NCBI GenBank assembly: GCA_009763385.1
Contig: CM019822.1
Coordinates: 12,572,700-12,636,699, forward strand
DNA: 64,000 nucleotides
Direction: 5' to 3'
Source: Coix lacryma-jobi var. lacryma-jobi
Lineage: Eukaryota; Streptophyta; Magnoliopsida; Poales; Poaceae
Both the position numbers and the translations under genes were made by a program. Under the pieces are notes generated by a model, which worked only from the letters and a program-made list of their open reading frames with translations, had not been told where the DNA came from and did not search any database. Below, piece by piece: positions 1 to 11,439 of this stretch (its first letter is position 1; each line of letters starts with the position of its first letter).

Positions 1-2
1 AG

Positions 3-1609
3 CAAATCTCTCACTTTGCTCATTCTGCATTTGTTGCTGATTTTGAACCCCGAGATGTTGGACACGCTTTGACGGATCCGGATTGGATCAATGCCATGCA
101 TGAGGAGTTAGAGAATTTTGAAAGAAATCGGGTTTGGGTTTTAGTTCCACCTCCTCCAGACTGTAAGCCTATTGGGACAAAATGGGTTTTCAAAAACAAG
201 CAAGGAGAGGATGGCCACGTTGTTAGAAACAAGGCCAGGCTTGTAGCGAAGGGTTATAGTCAGAAGGAGGGGATAGACTATGTGGAGACTTTTGCTCCTG
301 TAGCTCGCTTGGAGGCTATTAGGATACTCTTGGCTTTTGCTGCATCCAAAGGTTTCAAACTTTTTCAAATGGATGTCAAGAGTGCCTTCTTAAACAGCTA
401 CATAAAAGAAGAAGTGTATGTTGAGCAACCCCCCGGTTTTGAAAATCCCAAGTTTCCAAACCATGTTTTTAAACTCCACAAAGCTTTATATGGTTTGAAA
501 CAAGCCCCTAGAGCCTGGTATGATAGATTGAAAACCTTCTTGCTAGCTAAGGGTTTTAAAATGGGGTGTGTGTGGATAAAACGCTTTTTCTCCTCAAGCA
601 AGGCAAAGACACTCTCTTGGTCCAGATTTACGTGGATGATATCATTTTCGGTGGTTCTTCTCACGCTTTGGTTGCCAAGTTTGCAGATACAATGAGCAGG
701 GAGTTCGAGATGAGCATGATGGGCGAATTGACTTTCTTTCTCGGGTTGCAAATTAAGCAATCCCGAGAGGGGACGTTTGTGCACCAGGGCAAGTACACCA
801 AAGACTTGCTGAAGAGGTTCGATATGGGTGAGGCCAAGCCTCTTCCAACACCCATGTCAACCACGACGGCCCTGGATGCGGACTAGGATGGAGAAGCTGT
901 GGACCAAAAGGAGTACCGAAGCATGATCGGGTCGCTGCTCTACCTGACGGTGATACGCCCGGACATCCAGTTCACGGTGTGTCTGTGCGTGCGCTTTCAG
1001 GCATCGCCGCGCACTTCTCACCGTCAGGCGGTCAAGCGCATTTTCAGGTACCTTCGTTTCACACCTGAGTTCAGGATTTGGTATTCAGCTTCCTCCACCC
1101 TCTCCCTTTGCGTTTTTTCCGATGCCGATTTTGCTGGTTGCCGAGTTGAGCGCAAGTCCACTTCTGGGACTTGCCAGATTATTGGTTCTTCTCTTGTATT
1201 GTGGTCTTCTCGCAAGCAGTCTAGTGTCGCTCAGTCTACCACAGAGGCTGAATATGTTGCTGCGGCTAGCTGCTGTTCTCAGTTGCTTTGGATGATGGCC
1301 ACTTTGCGTGATTTTGGTTTGAGCTTTTCTCGCGTTCCTTTGCTTTGTGACAGCACGAGTGCTATTAGCATTGCTAAGAACCCCGTGCTTCACTCGAAGA
1401 CCAAACACATTGATGTGCGCTTTCATTTTCTATGAGACCATCAGGAGAAGGGTGATGTCGACCTCCGCCATGTCGATACTCACCATCCGTTGGCAGATAT
1501 TTTCACCAAGCCTTTGGACGAATCAACCTTTAATCGGTTGAGAGGCGAGCTTGGTGTGTGTTCCCCTTTTAGATGGGGGAAACATTTTGGTTCTTGTATC
1601 ATAGACTGA
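3..1609 (+). pseudogene. Sirevirus A pol, 3' end (reverse transcriptase and RNase H), broken
   Basis: This is the C-terminal part of a copia polyprotein. It holds the RT core (WVFKNK, ARLVAKGYSQ, QMDVKSAFLN, LYGLKQAPRAWYDRL, IYVDDIIFG) followed by RNase H (DADFAGC, STTEAEYVAAA, TKHIDVRFHF) and the terminal ADIFTKPL motif. Three lesions are visible. An extra GT in a short GT run near 563 shifts the frame. An in-frame TAG lies at 884-886, and a TGA at 1433-1435 replaces a conserved arginine codon. The same frame then reads on to a TGA at 1607. The two stops look like C-to-T changes. The N-terminal domains lie outside the window. Confidence 0.92.
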
Positions 1610-2556
1610 CTATTTTTCATTTGTCTTGTTTTCTTTTGCATTTCAACATACGCTTTTACATTCTGAGCTTCACGCATATAATCTTTAGAATGTGACTATG
1701 CTCTATGTAGTATGCTCCGATGCTTTATGTTGATGCTTATAGGCTTATGCTCTTTCTGATCACTGATACATGTTGTGAGATGAGCTATTTTTGAATGGTG
1801 AATTTGATTAATGAACATAAAATTTGAAAATGTTCACCATTGAGATATGCAACTAGCATGTGTAGGATGTGTTGAATTCACTCGTGCTTTTCATATATGC
1901 TAGGTTTCTATGTCTCTAGTTCTGAGTCATTCACTTGCTTGGTTTGTTCATATTCTGTCAATAAAATTGAACCAAGTCCTTAAGTGAATTGAAAATATCG
2001 AGATGGGATTGCTTGTCAACACATCACGGTATCGAGACTGTTTCTCATTGCACATTTGAGTTAAACTTGAGCCGTGTAGTGTATGACCGAAACCGATGCT
2101 TTAAGCTTCTGATTGCATTTTGCATAGGCTTCGCTCGGTTGAAAAGTTAGGCAATGACAAGCTTTCAACCTCTCGCAATCACATGCTATATTTTAGACTT
2201 GTGTAATTTCACCGCTGCAACTCCGATTTAAAACTGAAATCACAAGTATATGCTTCATTCTCCAGCATGATGATTGAACTTTGCTAGGGGTAGTTCACCT
2301 TGTATACATGCTTAGCACTTGTTCGAATTCCTGTCTATACATGTGTAGTGCTATTTTGATGGTGAATACCTTTTTGGCTAAAAACTGCTCACTTTGGTCT
2401 CATGTTCATCTTTCGTATTTCGTGATCAGTTTGAGCCTTTGCTAGCATATTATGGATGTTGTTGAGTCATTGGAGATATACTGTGTGGAGCATCTTTGCA
2501 TTCTCTTGACTATATTCCTGAAGCTGCTAACTTGCATTTTGACTCATATGCATTTT
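1610..2556 (+). other. Sirevirus A non-coding region between pol and polypurine tracts
   Basis: This is an AT-rich stretch inside element A, downstream of RNase H. I see no open frame with recognisable similarity. Its position and length fit the long non-coding spacer that Sireviruses keep between pol and the 3' LTR. Some Sireviruses carry an env-like gene here; I see no sign of one. Confidence 0.6.
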
Positions 2557-3139
2557 GAAAGGGGGAACTTCTCTTGTTGGCACTTTTGATGGTGCATTTT
2601 CTAAGGGGGAGAAAATTGCTTTCGGTTCCTTTTGCTTTTTGGTGCCCTTGTTGCTTGATGGTGCATTTTCAACTAAGGGGGAGAATTTGCAAATCATATG
2701 CCTCCTGTGCCTCCTCATGTTCAACTAAGGGGGAGTGTTCAACTAAGGGGGAGACTTCCTACTTGTGTGCACCATTCGAGGGAGAGTTTGCTTCTTGTGA
2801 CCGTAAGGTTTTGGTATCGAGCTTTCTTGCTAGTTGTGTTGAGCCTTTGTGCCTCTGTCTTGAGGGACTAGTATTTTGCTTTGATATTTTCAATTGGTAT
2901 TTGCTAGCGGTGTTGAGCCTGTTCTACCTCTTCTTGAGGGCTAGCTTTGCGTTGCTTGGTTGCGTCGAGCCGTTGCCCCTGTCTTTGGGGACCAAGTTGT
3001 CTTGCTCCTTCCACTTGACCTTCTTCGGCTTTGCTATGCTTTTGGGTCATTTGGTCGAGTTCTCTCTTCTCCTTCTTCCCTCTTCTATTTCATTATGATT
3101 TGTGTGTGTAGTTGACAATGCACTCATCAAGGGGGAGAT
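2557..3139 (+). repeat. Multiple polypurine tracts of Sirevirus A
   Basis: At least six near-identical tracts of the form TAAGGGGGAGA occur at about 2558, 2602, 2674, 2726, 2744 and 3129. The last is directly followed by the TG start of the LTR, so it is the likely plus-strand priming site. Repeated polypurine tracts upstream of the 3' LTR are a known Sirevirus feature. Two of the copies lie within a short repeated context containing TTCAACTAAG. Confidence 0.85.
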
Positions 3140-3376
3140 TGCGGATACATGGGTGTATGCCAAGTCTCGAGTGATGAGTGATTGTCAACGGGTTTGATCG
3201 CATGTTCTTTGGCTTGTGTTGTGCAGGTGTCGAGCACGGAGACAGTGATCGAGGGCAAGGTGAAGGTCAAGTAGAGACGTGCCATGCTGACGGACCGGGA
3301 GCGGTGAAGGGCGGACGTGAGGCTTGGACTGAGGGACCAGTGGCCTGAGGATCAGCTGTGGTGGCTGGTAGCCTGG

Positions 3377-5158
3377 TGAAAGGTCCTAAATGGCTAGAGG
3401 GGGGGTGAATAGCCTAATAAAAATTTCTACAAAACACTTAGAGAGACTTGTTAGACAATTACAAAGCGAAGCCTTTTGCACTAGCTCTACTAAGTGATGC
3501 AAGACACCTAACAAAACAATTCTAGTATGGTATGGTCTCTAAGGCACACAAAATCTATGTCACTACTCTCTATTCTAGTGAGCTAGCAAGAGCTAAATAT
3601 AATGAACTGGAGAGCTAACACTAGCAAGATAAACTACCACTACACAAGAAGAAAAGAATGTAATTCAAGAGGTAGAGAGATATACCAACATCGGCAAGAG
3701 GTGATCAATCACAATATGAATACCAAGAAACTCCGGGAGATGTCCAAAGAGGCAAGAGACACAATGATTTTCTCCCGAGGTTCACGTGCTTGCCGGCACG
3801 CTACTCCCCGTTGTGTCGACCAACCACTTGGTGGTTCGGTGGCTAATAGGTGTTCACAAACCTAGCTCAACACTTGAGCGCCACAAGAACCGACCCACAA
3901 ATGGAGGTAACTCAATGACACGCGCAATTTACTAGAGTTACCTTTTGGCTCTTCGCCGGGGAAGGCACAATACCCCTCACAAGTCACCGGGAGATGGCCA
4001 CGAACAATCACCAACTCGTGCCGATGCTCCTCCGCTGCTCCAAGCCGTCTAGGTGGCGGCAACCACCAAGAGTAAAGAGAATACCGCAGCAACAACGATC
4101 CCCAAGTGCCACTAGATGCAAACACACAAGCAAATGCACTTGGAATCACTCAATCTCACTTTGATTCGCGCTATCAAGCAAGGAGATGAGTGGGAGGGAG
4201 TATGTTTAGCTCAAAGGGATGTCCAAGATGTTAGAGTGCCAAGGGAGACCTCCCAAAGCCGGCCAACTCATATTTATATACCCCCTCAATCAAATATAGC
4301 CGTTACCCCTTCACTGGGCAGTTTTCGTACTGACCGGACGCGTCCGGTCAATATTCCAGTAGCGTCCGGTCGATGGTTTAAGTAGTGACCGGACTCCAGT
4401 TCACTAGCGTCCGGTCAGATTTTCACTCAGCGTCCGGTCAAACACAGAGAGGTTCCAGAGAGGTTTTTCATCGACCGGACGCGTCCGGTCACCATTGACC
4501 GGACTCACTCAGCGTCCGATCACTCTATTTGAACCGATGCCTCTCGTGAACAGTGGAACAGGCGAGTCCGGTCGTTTGTTTCAGCAGAGTCCGGTCAGTG
4601 TTTCACTAGTGACCGGACGCACGTCAATAGCGTCCGGTCGCTATTCCAGCATCCGGTCAAGCCCGAAATACACGTTTTCAACTCCGGTTTCTTCTCCTTT
4701 GCAAATGTGCCAACACCACCAAGTGTACATCACCTTGTGCAAGTGTGTTAGCATTTTCCAAACATTCTTCAAAGGATTTGAGGTTAGCACACTAGGTCCT
4801 AATGCATATGCATGTATGAATTCACCTAGTGGCACTTGATAACCGCAATCACCGAGATAGTCCCCTCTTAATAGTACGGCTATCGATCCTAAACACACTC
4901 ACACCCTCTATGGTGTCTTGAGTGTCAAAACAAAATCCCTATTTATACCTTTGCCTTTATCTCCATAGGGTTTTGTTTTTCTCTTCTTCTCTTTCCAAAT
5001 GTGGAACACTTGATCCATCTTTTGGTCATCATCATCAACACCATGGTCATCATCTAGCTCTCACACTTGATATGTACCAACCTAGCTAATGAACACTTCA
5101 TGACAAAGGTTAGTACCCAAGGTGGCATCAATTAACCAAAACCAAACAAGGACTTTCA
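3377..5158 (-). repeat. 3' LTR of Sirevirus B (left copy)
   Basis: This 1782-bp LTR is bounded by TGAAAGGTCC on the left and GGACTTTCA on the right. It holds a cluster of palindromes with core GACCGGACGCGTCCGGTC at 4332-4659. Read on the minus strand, a TATA-like TATATAAATATG lies at about 4270-4283, a plausible promoter. Small open frames in it are non-coding by-products and recur identically in the other LTR. Confidence 0.95.
4332..4659 (-). repeat. GACCGGACGCGTCCGGTC palindrome cluster in the Sirevirus B LTR
   Basis: More than a dozen half or full copies of a CCGGACGC/GCGTCCGG motif lie in about 330 bp. Some are joined as perfect 18-nt palindromes, at 4332 and about 4474. The same cluster recurs at 12395-12722. 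Palindrome clusters at this place are a known Sirevirus LTR feature and are rich in CG sites, a likely target of host methylation. Confidence 0.8.
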
Positions 5159-5159
5159 A

Positions 5160-5712
5160 TCTCCCCCTTTTTGGTAATTGATGACAACCTTTCACAAAGA
5201 TATGTATTTGAAAATTTGAGTCACCTCTTTGTTAGTATTAGCTCCCCCTACATATGTGCTATAGTGTTTGGTTCAAGTTCGGCACATATGCGTAGATATG
5301 AAATGTGGGAGAGTAATACTATCAAATGATGCTAAGGTGTAAGGAATGGACCTTTGAAGCGTGATACCAATCGGAGTTGCCAATGTATACCATCCTTAGC
5401 ACCATGGTTAGCTAGACTTTACAAAAACACTAGATACCTCATGAGATCAACATTATATGAAAGGCTCTAGTACCACTTGTAAGAGCAAATTACATCTAGC
5501 TACCACCTAAAAACTATTTCTAGCATACACCACACAAGCATGAATATCAAGTTTTAAACGACCTGTACAATGCAAGCAAGCATATGAACATGCACAAAAC
5601 AAATGCAACAACCAAGTTCATGAGCTTGCTCCCCCTACTTGTGTGCTCAAAAATCATTTTCAAAGTTTTGATCCCCTTCATTTGATCTTTGTGACTTTTC
5701 TCTCCCCCTTTG
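5160..5712 (-). repeat. Multiple polypurine tracts of Sirevirus B
   Basis: On the minus strand, GGGGGAG tracts occur at about 5162-5172, 5241-5248, 5630-5637 and 5700-5709. The one nearest the LTR is the likely plus-strand primer. The pattern matches that of element A. Confidence 0.8.
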
Positions 5713-6148
5713 TCATCCATTTCCATAAAAGGTTTGCATAAAGAGGTTCAAATTGTTTAGGAGAGAGTTAGTTCTTTCATATTTGGTTCAATCTAGATCA
5801 TTTGCATGAAACATTTAACACGGTTTGCTCTAGAGTAAGCTTCTTCACACATCTTGCAATGGTTATCTTACTCACGTTGGTTAAACATTCCATTGCTCAT
5901 TTCTAGACTAAACACTAGGATTGCAAGCCCATAAACATGTCATATGTTACCACTAGATCATGTAAAGCATAGAAACAATAGTGGCATCATATAAGCATCA
6001 AAATCATTTTATTCTCATGAATGAGCCTAATGATTGTGAGGAATGACTAGATGCACTAAACATGTCTTACCAAAGTATGAATGCATATGCCAAACAACTT
6101 TTACCTTGCATTGTCGAAGGAGAGGCATGTCATATAAGTGGGGGTGCA
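5713..6148 (-). other. Sirevirus B non-coding spacer between pol and polypurine tracts
   Basis: This AT-rich internal sequence of element B shows no recognisable gene. I see no env-like frame. Confidence 0.6.
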
Positions 6149-9100
6149 TCAACACATATTTGAGAAGTCAAGTATGTTCAATTCATTCCTTAGCTTGCAA
6201 AACCTCTTCTCATCAAGTGGCTTGGTGAATATGTCGGCAAGTTGATCATCGGTACCAACACTCTCAATTGAAATATCACCCTTTTGTTGATGGTCTCTTA
6301 TGAAGTGGTGCCTAATGTCAATATGCTTTGTCCTTGAATGTTGCACGGGGTTGTTTGTGAGCTTCACCGCACTCTCATTGTCACATAGCAATGGCACTTG
6401 TTTGAATTTGATTCCAAAGTCATCCAAAGTTGCTTTCATCCAAAGTAATTGAGCACAACAACTACCGGCGGATATGTATTCGGCTTCGGCGGTTGAAAGT
6501 GCCACACTATTTTGCTTCTTTGATGACCAAGACACAAGTGATCTTCCCAACAATTGACATGTGCCCGATGTGCTCTTTCTATCAACCTTGCAACCCGCAT
6601 AATCAGAGTCCGAATATCCAATCAACTCAAAGTTTGACCCCTTTGGATACCACAAACCAATATCTTGTGTATGCTTCAAGTACCTCAATATTCTCTTGGT
6701 TGCCTTCAAGTGACTCTCTCTTGGTGAGGCTTGAAATCTTGCACACATGCATACACTAAACATGACATCCGGTCTTGATGCGGTCACATAGAGTAGGCTT
6801 CCAATCATAGACCGATACAACTTTTGATCCACCATATTTCCACTTGCATCACTATCCAATTGACCATTTGTCCCCATAGGCATGCTAATGGCTTTTGCAT
6901 CTTGCAATCCAAACTTCTTGATCATGTCCTTTATGTACTTACCTTGACTAACAAAAGTGCCTTCCTTCAATTGCTTGATTTGTAGACCAAGGAAGTAGCT
7001 AAGCTCTCCAATCATGGACATTTCAAACTCATTTGTCATCAATCCACCAAACTCTTCACAAAAATCTTAATTGGTTGAACCAAAAATGATATCATCAACA
7101 TAGATTTGCAACACAAACAAGTCTTTTCCGATCTTCTTAGTGAAGAGAGTAGTATCAACCTTTCCCATCTTGAACCCTTTAGAGAGAAGGAAATCCCTTA
7201 ACCTCTCATACCATGCTCTTGGTGCTTGTTTCAAGCCATAAAGTGCCTTCTTGAGCTTGTAAACATGGTTGGGCTTCTTGTCATCTTCAAAACCGGGTGG
7301 TTGCTCAACATATACTAACTCATTGATGTAGCCATTGAGAAATGCACTCTTGACATCCATTTGATATAACTTGATGTTGTAGGAACAAGCATAAGCTAAT
7401 AAGATTCTTATTGCTTCTAATCTTGCAACCGGTGCATATGTTTCACCAAAGTCAAGCCCCTCTACTTGAGTGTAACCTTGTGCTACTAATCTTGCTTTGT
7501 TTCTCACCACGATGCCATCTTGATCTTGTTTGTTGCGAAAGACCCATCTAGTGTCAATCACATTGTAGTTCTTAGGCCTCTCTACCAATTCCCATACTTG
7601 ATTTCTTGTGAAGTTGTTAAGCTCTTCATGCATGGCATTGATCCAATCAACATCTTGTAATGCTTCTTCAATCTTGGTTGGCTCGATGGATGATACAAAA
7701 GAATAATGTTCACAAAATGAAGCCAATCTTGATCTAGTTTGCACACCACTTTGAATTCCACCAATGATTTGATCTAAAGGATGATCTCTTGCAACATTGG
7801 TTGGTTGGAGCACTTGGACTTGATTGCTTGTACTTGCTTGATCATTTGGTTGAGATGTACTAGCCACTTGTTGATTTTGCAATTGAGAACCACTAGCTTG
7901 CATAATTGGAGAAGTGAGCACTTGATCTTTGTCATCTTCAACATCAATCACTTCCCTAGGCCGAATATCACCAATATCCATATTCTTCATTGCATTGACC
8001 ATTTGAGTTCCTCTCACATCATCTAGATTTTCTTCTTCATCTTGAGAGCCATTTGTTTCATCAAATTCAACATCATGCACTTCCTCAAGAGTACCACTAG
8101 CCAAATTCCAAACTCTATATGCTTTGCTTGTAGTGGAGTAACCAAGCAAGAAGCCTTCATCACATTTCTTCTCAAACTTGCTCAATCTAGTCCCTTTCTT
8201 CAAGATATAGCATTTGCAACCAAAGACTCTAAAGTATGCAATGTTGGGCTTTCTTCCATTCAATAGCTCATAAGGTGTCTTCTCCATCATAGGGTGACAA
8301 TAGAGGCGGTTGCTACAATAGCAAGCCGTGTTGATAGCTTCGGCCCAAAATGAATGACTCACATTGTACTCACTAAGCATAGATCTTGCCATATCAATGA
8401 GAGTTCTATTCTTCCTTTCAACAAGACCATTTGATTGTGGAGTGTACTTGGCTGAGAATTGATGTCTAATTCCAAATTCATCACATAACTCATCAACTCT
8501 TGTGTTTCTAAATTCACTACCATTGTCACTTCTCACTTTCTTGATGGTTGTTTCAAACTCATTGTGACATCTCTTGATAAAAGATTTGAATGTAGCATAT
8601 GTATCACTTTTGTCACTTAGAAAGAACGTCCATGTATATCTTGTGAGATCATCCACTATCACAAAGCCATATTTGTTTCCACCAATGCTAGTGTATGTTG
8701 TTGGTCCAAATAGATCCATGTGCAATAACTCAAATGCTTTGCTAGTGCTCATCATGCTCTTTTTAGGGTGAGTGTTTCCAACTTGCTTTCCGGCTTGACA
8801 AGAGCTACAAAGTTTGTCCTTTTCAAACACCACATCTTTCAAGCCTCTAACTAGATCATGCTTAATCAATCTATTCAATTATTTCATTCCAACATGACCA
8901 AGTCTTCTATGCCATAACCAACCCATGTTAGATTTGGTGAACAAACAAGTTGACAATTGAGCTTCACTAGCATTGAAATCAACCAAATATAGATTCTCAT
9001 ATCTAAAGCCTTTGAAGATCAAGTTTGAGCCATCTACACTTATGATCTCTACATCATCAACCCCAAATATGCATTTGAATCCAAGATCACACAATTGAGC

Positions 9101-9313
9101 CACGGATAGCAAATTGAAGTTCAAGCTCTCTACTAGCAATACATTGGATATGCTCATGTCATTTGATATAGCAATCTTACCAAGCCCCTTGACCTTGCCT
9201 TTGCCATTATCACCAAATGTAATACTATCAATCCCATTTTCATCATTCTTGTTGATTGAATTGAACATTCTTGCATCTCCGGTCATGTGTTGAGTGCACC
9301 CACTATCAAGCAC
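6149..9313 (-). pseudogene. pol: Sirevirus B pol (protease, integrase, RT, RNase H) with two stops
   Basis: One reading frame holds the aspartic protease (LDSGCTQHMTGD), the GAG-pre-integrase zinc region (LWHRRLGHVG, CSSCQAGKQ), the integrase core (DDLTRYTW, VRSDNGSEF, QSNGLVERKNR), RT (VFRNKQ, QMDVKSAFLNGY, IYVDDIIFG) and RNase H (DSDYAGC, STAEAEYI), ending near LADIFTKPLDEKRF. It is interrupted only by TAA codons at 8879-8881 and 7067-7069. Both sit where related elements have glutamine, consistent with CAA-to-TAA changes. The product would be truncated in the integrase region unless read through. A stop lies between it and gag in this frame at about 9344. Confidence 0.93.
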
Positions 9314-9356
9314 CCAATGCCTTCCTCCGGCTTTATAATTGACCTACAAGAAATGA

Positions 9357-11381
9357 TCAATTCTTCTTAGGTACCCAAACTTGTTTGGGTCCTCCAAGGT
9401 TAGTTACTAAGCTCTTGGGCACCCAAATTGCCTTCTTCTTTGGGCCAACAATGGGAGCACCAATAAACTTAGCCTTTATACCATTTACACCCTTGGTAAG
9501 CAAATAACAAGAATCAAATTGAATTGAGGATACATTAACATTTTTATTCTTGTTCTTGCAATATTGCTCTATATGCCCGGATTGCTTGCATTTCTTGCAA
9601 AACCGACCATTGCTTCTCACAAAACTAGTCTTGTGAGTCACAAAGGCCACCTTGCCATTCTTGGGGGTATAGCCCAATCCCTCTTTGTTAAGAGAGAACC
9701 GTTGGCTACCCAAGCACTTAAGCAAGCGGGCATCTCCACCATAGGCATTGCCTAAGGCACGAGTGAGCTCATTGACCTCATTTTTCAAGGTCTCATTCTC
9801 CACCATTAGTGAGGCATCACAAGTGAAACCATCACTCATAGTAGAAGTAGTAGTGGATGAGCTACATGAGGAGTTAGTGGGAGCAACAACAATAGGAGTA
9901 TAAAATGATTCATCAAGAATATCACAAGTTACTCCTATGTTACATGTTGGAACAATGTCCTCAACCTTGACTTGATCAAGGAGGGAGGAGTGAGCTTTTT
10001 CAAGCTTGGTGTGAGCCTTGCCAAGCTTCTCATGGGCTACCTCTAGCCTCTCATGAGTAGACTTGAGCTCATTAAGGGTTTGCTCAAGAGCACTAAGCTT
10101 CTTGCGCAAATCCTTGCACTCCTTCCTCTTCATCTCAAAGCAAGTGTGAGCTTGCTCCAACATGTCCATGAGGTCCTCCTTTGAGTGCTCCTCATCCTCA
10201 TCACTCTCACTATCACTCTCATCATCGGATTGTACCTTAGTTGGCTTGGCCATGAAGCATGATGGAGTGTCAAATAGAGAAGGCTTGTTGTTGATAGCAA
10301 TACTTGCAAGTGCCTTCTTCTTGGTGCTCTTCTTGTTGTCATCATCACTCGAGTCTTCATTATCGGATGATGCATCACTATCCCATGTGACAACATATGA
10401 GCCACCCTTCTTCTTCTTGAAGCTCATTTTCTTCTCTTTCTTCTCCTTCTTATCTTTCTTCTTTTCATCTTCATCATTGTCACTATTGTAGGGACAATCC
10501 GCTACAACGTGATCCTTGCTCTTGCACTTGTAGCATCTTCTCACATAGTCTTTGTTCTTGTTGTAATCTCTTCTCTTTCTTGCACCATAGCCCTTCTTCT
10601 TCATGAATTTCCCAAATTTGCGCACAAAGAGAGCTAAGGCTTCATCATCAATGTCACTAGCTTCTTCATTGTCACTTGATTCTTCCTTCTTGGACTTGCC
10701 CTTGCTCTTTGACGAGGTGGCTTTGAATGCCACACTTTTCTTCTTCTTGTCCTCTTCCTTGATCACTTCTTCACTATCTTCATTGTATTGATCCTCGGTC
10801 ATGACATCACCAAGCACCTCATTTGGAGTCACATTCTTCAAGCCTCCTCTAAAGATGATGGTGCGAAGTGTCTTGAATCTCTTGGGCAAGCAACTCAAGA
10901 ACCGGTGAGTGAAGTCTTCATCTTGCACCTTTTCTCCCAAGGACTTGAGATCATTGATGATGACTTGCAATCTATAGAACATTTCCGGAATTGATTCATC
11001 ATCCTTCATCTTGAAGTTGGTGAGCTTGTCCTTGAGCATGTACAACTTGGCACTCTTTACCGTTGAAGTGCCCTCATATGTTTCTTCTAATCTTTTCCAC
11101 ACCTCACTTGCATTGTCAAGATCTTTGATTTGCTCAAACACCTTTGGATCAATGGCATTGTATATGGTGTTGAGCGCCATTGTGTTGCATTGCTTGTTGA
11201 TGGAGTCATTTGGTGTTGGATTGGTAGGATCAAGAATCACAAACTCATTTTCTACCACATCCCACACCTTGTCATTGATTGAACCCAAATACATTCTCAT
11301 CTTTCTCTTCCAATAATCAAAAGATGTGCCATCAAAGAACGGTGGTTTGCCCCCAACATGGTTAAACACAATTTGAGCCAT
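9357..11381 (-). CDS. gag: Sirevirus B Gag polyprotein, intact
   Basis: This 674-residue frame starts with ATG at 11381, just downstream of the primer site (MAQIVFNHVGGKPPFFDG). It contains the copia Gag domain (DYWKRKM, FEQIKDL, VWKRLEETYEG, SIPEMFYRLQ) in roughly the first 200 residues. A first CCHC zinc knuckle (CYKCKSKDHVVADC) follows, then acidic and lysine-rich stretches, a long coiled-coil segment (ALEQTLNELKSTHERLEV) and a second CCHC knuckle (CKKCKQSGHIEQYC). The long Gag with a coiled coil is typical of Sireviruses. It forms the virus-like particle and binds genomic RNA. The frame is undamaged. Pol follows in another frame after a short gap. Confidence 0.95.
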   Translation of the reverse strand: MAQIVFNHVGGKPPFFDGTSFDYWKRKMRMYLGSINDKVWDVVENEFVILDPTNPTPNDSINKQCNTMALNTIYNAIDPKVFEQIKDLDNASEVWKRLEETYEGTSTVKSAKLYMLKDKLTNFKMKDDESIPEMFYRLQVIINDLKSLGEKVQDEDFTHRFLSCLPKRFKTLRTIIFRGGLKNVTPNEVLGDVMTEDQYNEDSEEVIKEEDKKKKSVAFKATSSKSKGKSKKEESSDNEEASDIDDEALALFVRKFGKFMKKKGYGARKRRDYNKNKDYVRRCYKCKSKDHVVADCPYNSDNDEDEKKKDKKEKKEKKMSFKKKKGGSYVVTWDSDASSDNEDSSDDDNKKSTKKKALASIAINNKPSLFDTPSCFMAKPTKVQSDDESDSESDEDEEHSKEDLMDMLEQAHTCFEMKRKECKDLRKKLSALEQTLNELKSTHERLEVAHEKLGKAHTKLEKAHSSLLDQVKVEDIVPTCNIGVTCDILDESFYTPIVVAPTNSSCSSSTTTSTMSDGFTCDASLMVENETLKNEVNELTRALGNAYGGDARLLKCLGSQRFSLNKEGLGYTPKNGKVAFVTHKTSFVRSNGRFCKKCKQSGHIEQYCKNKNKNVNVSSIQFDSCYLLTKGVNGIKAKFIGAPIVGPKKKAIWVPKSLVTNLGGPKQVWVPKKN

Positions 11382-11424
11382 TTCAACACCGAAGGTTGTT
11401 AAGCCTTATGCAAACGGTGACCAC

Positions 11425-11437
11425 GGCTCCGATACCA
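11425..11437 (-). promoter_or_regulatory. Primer binding site of Sirevirus B
   Basis: On the minus strand, two bases after the LTR end, the sequence reads TGGTATCGGAGCC. It resembles the initiator tRNA-Met primer site used by most plant copia elements. Confidence 0.85.
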
Positions 11438-11439
11438 CT

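Noticed and set aside
4332..4659. Clustered palindromic repeats resembling a CRISPR array
   Set aside because: The spacing is irregular, spacers are not of uniform length, the setting is a plant LTR, and the motif fits known Sirevirus palindromes.
3602..4898. Open frames of 85-114 codons that recur exactly at 11665-12961
   Set aside because: They are identical since they lie in the two LTRs of one element; no similarity to proteins and they cross palindrome clusters.
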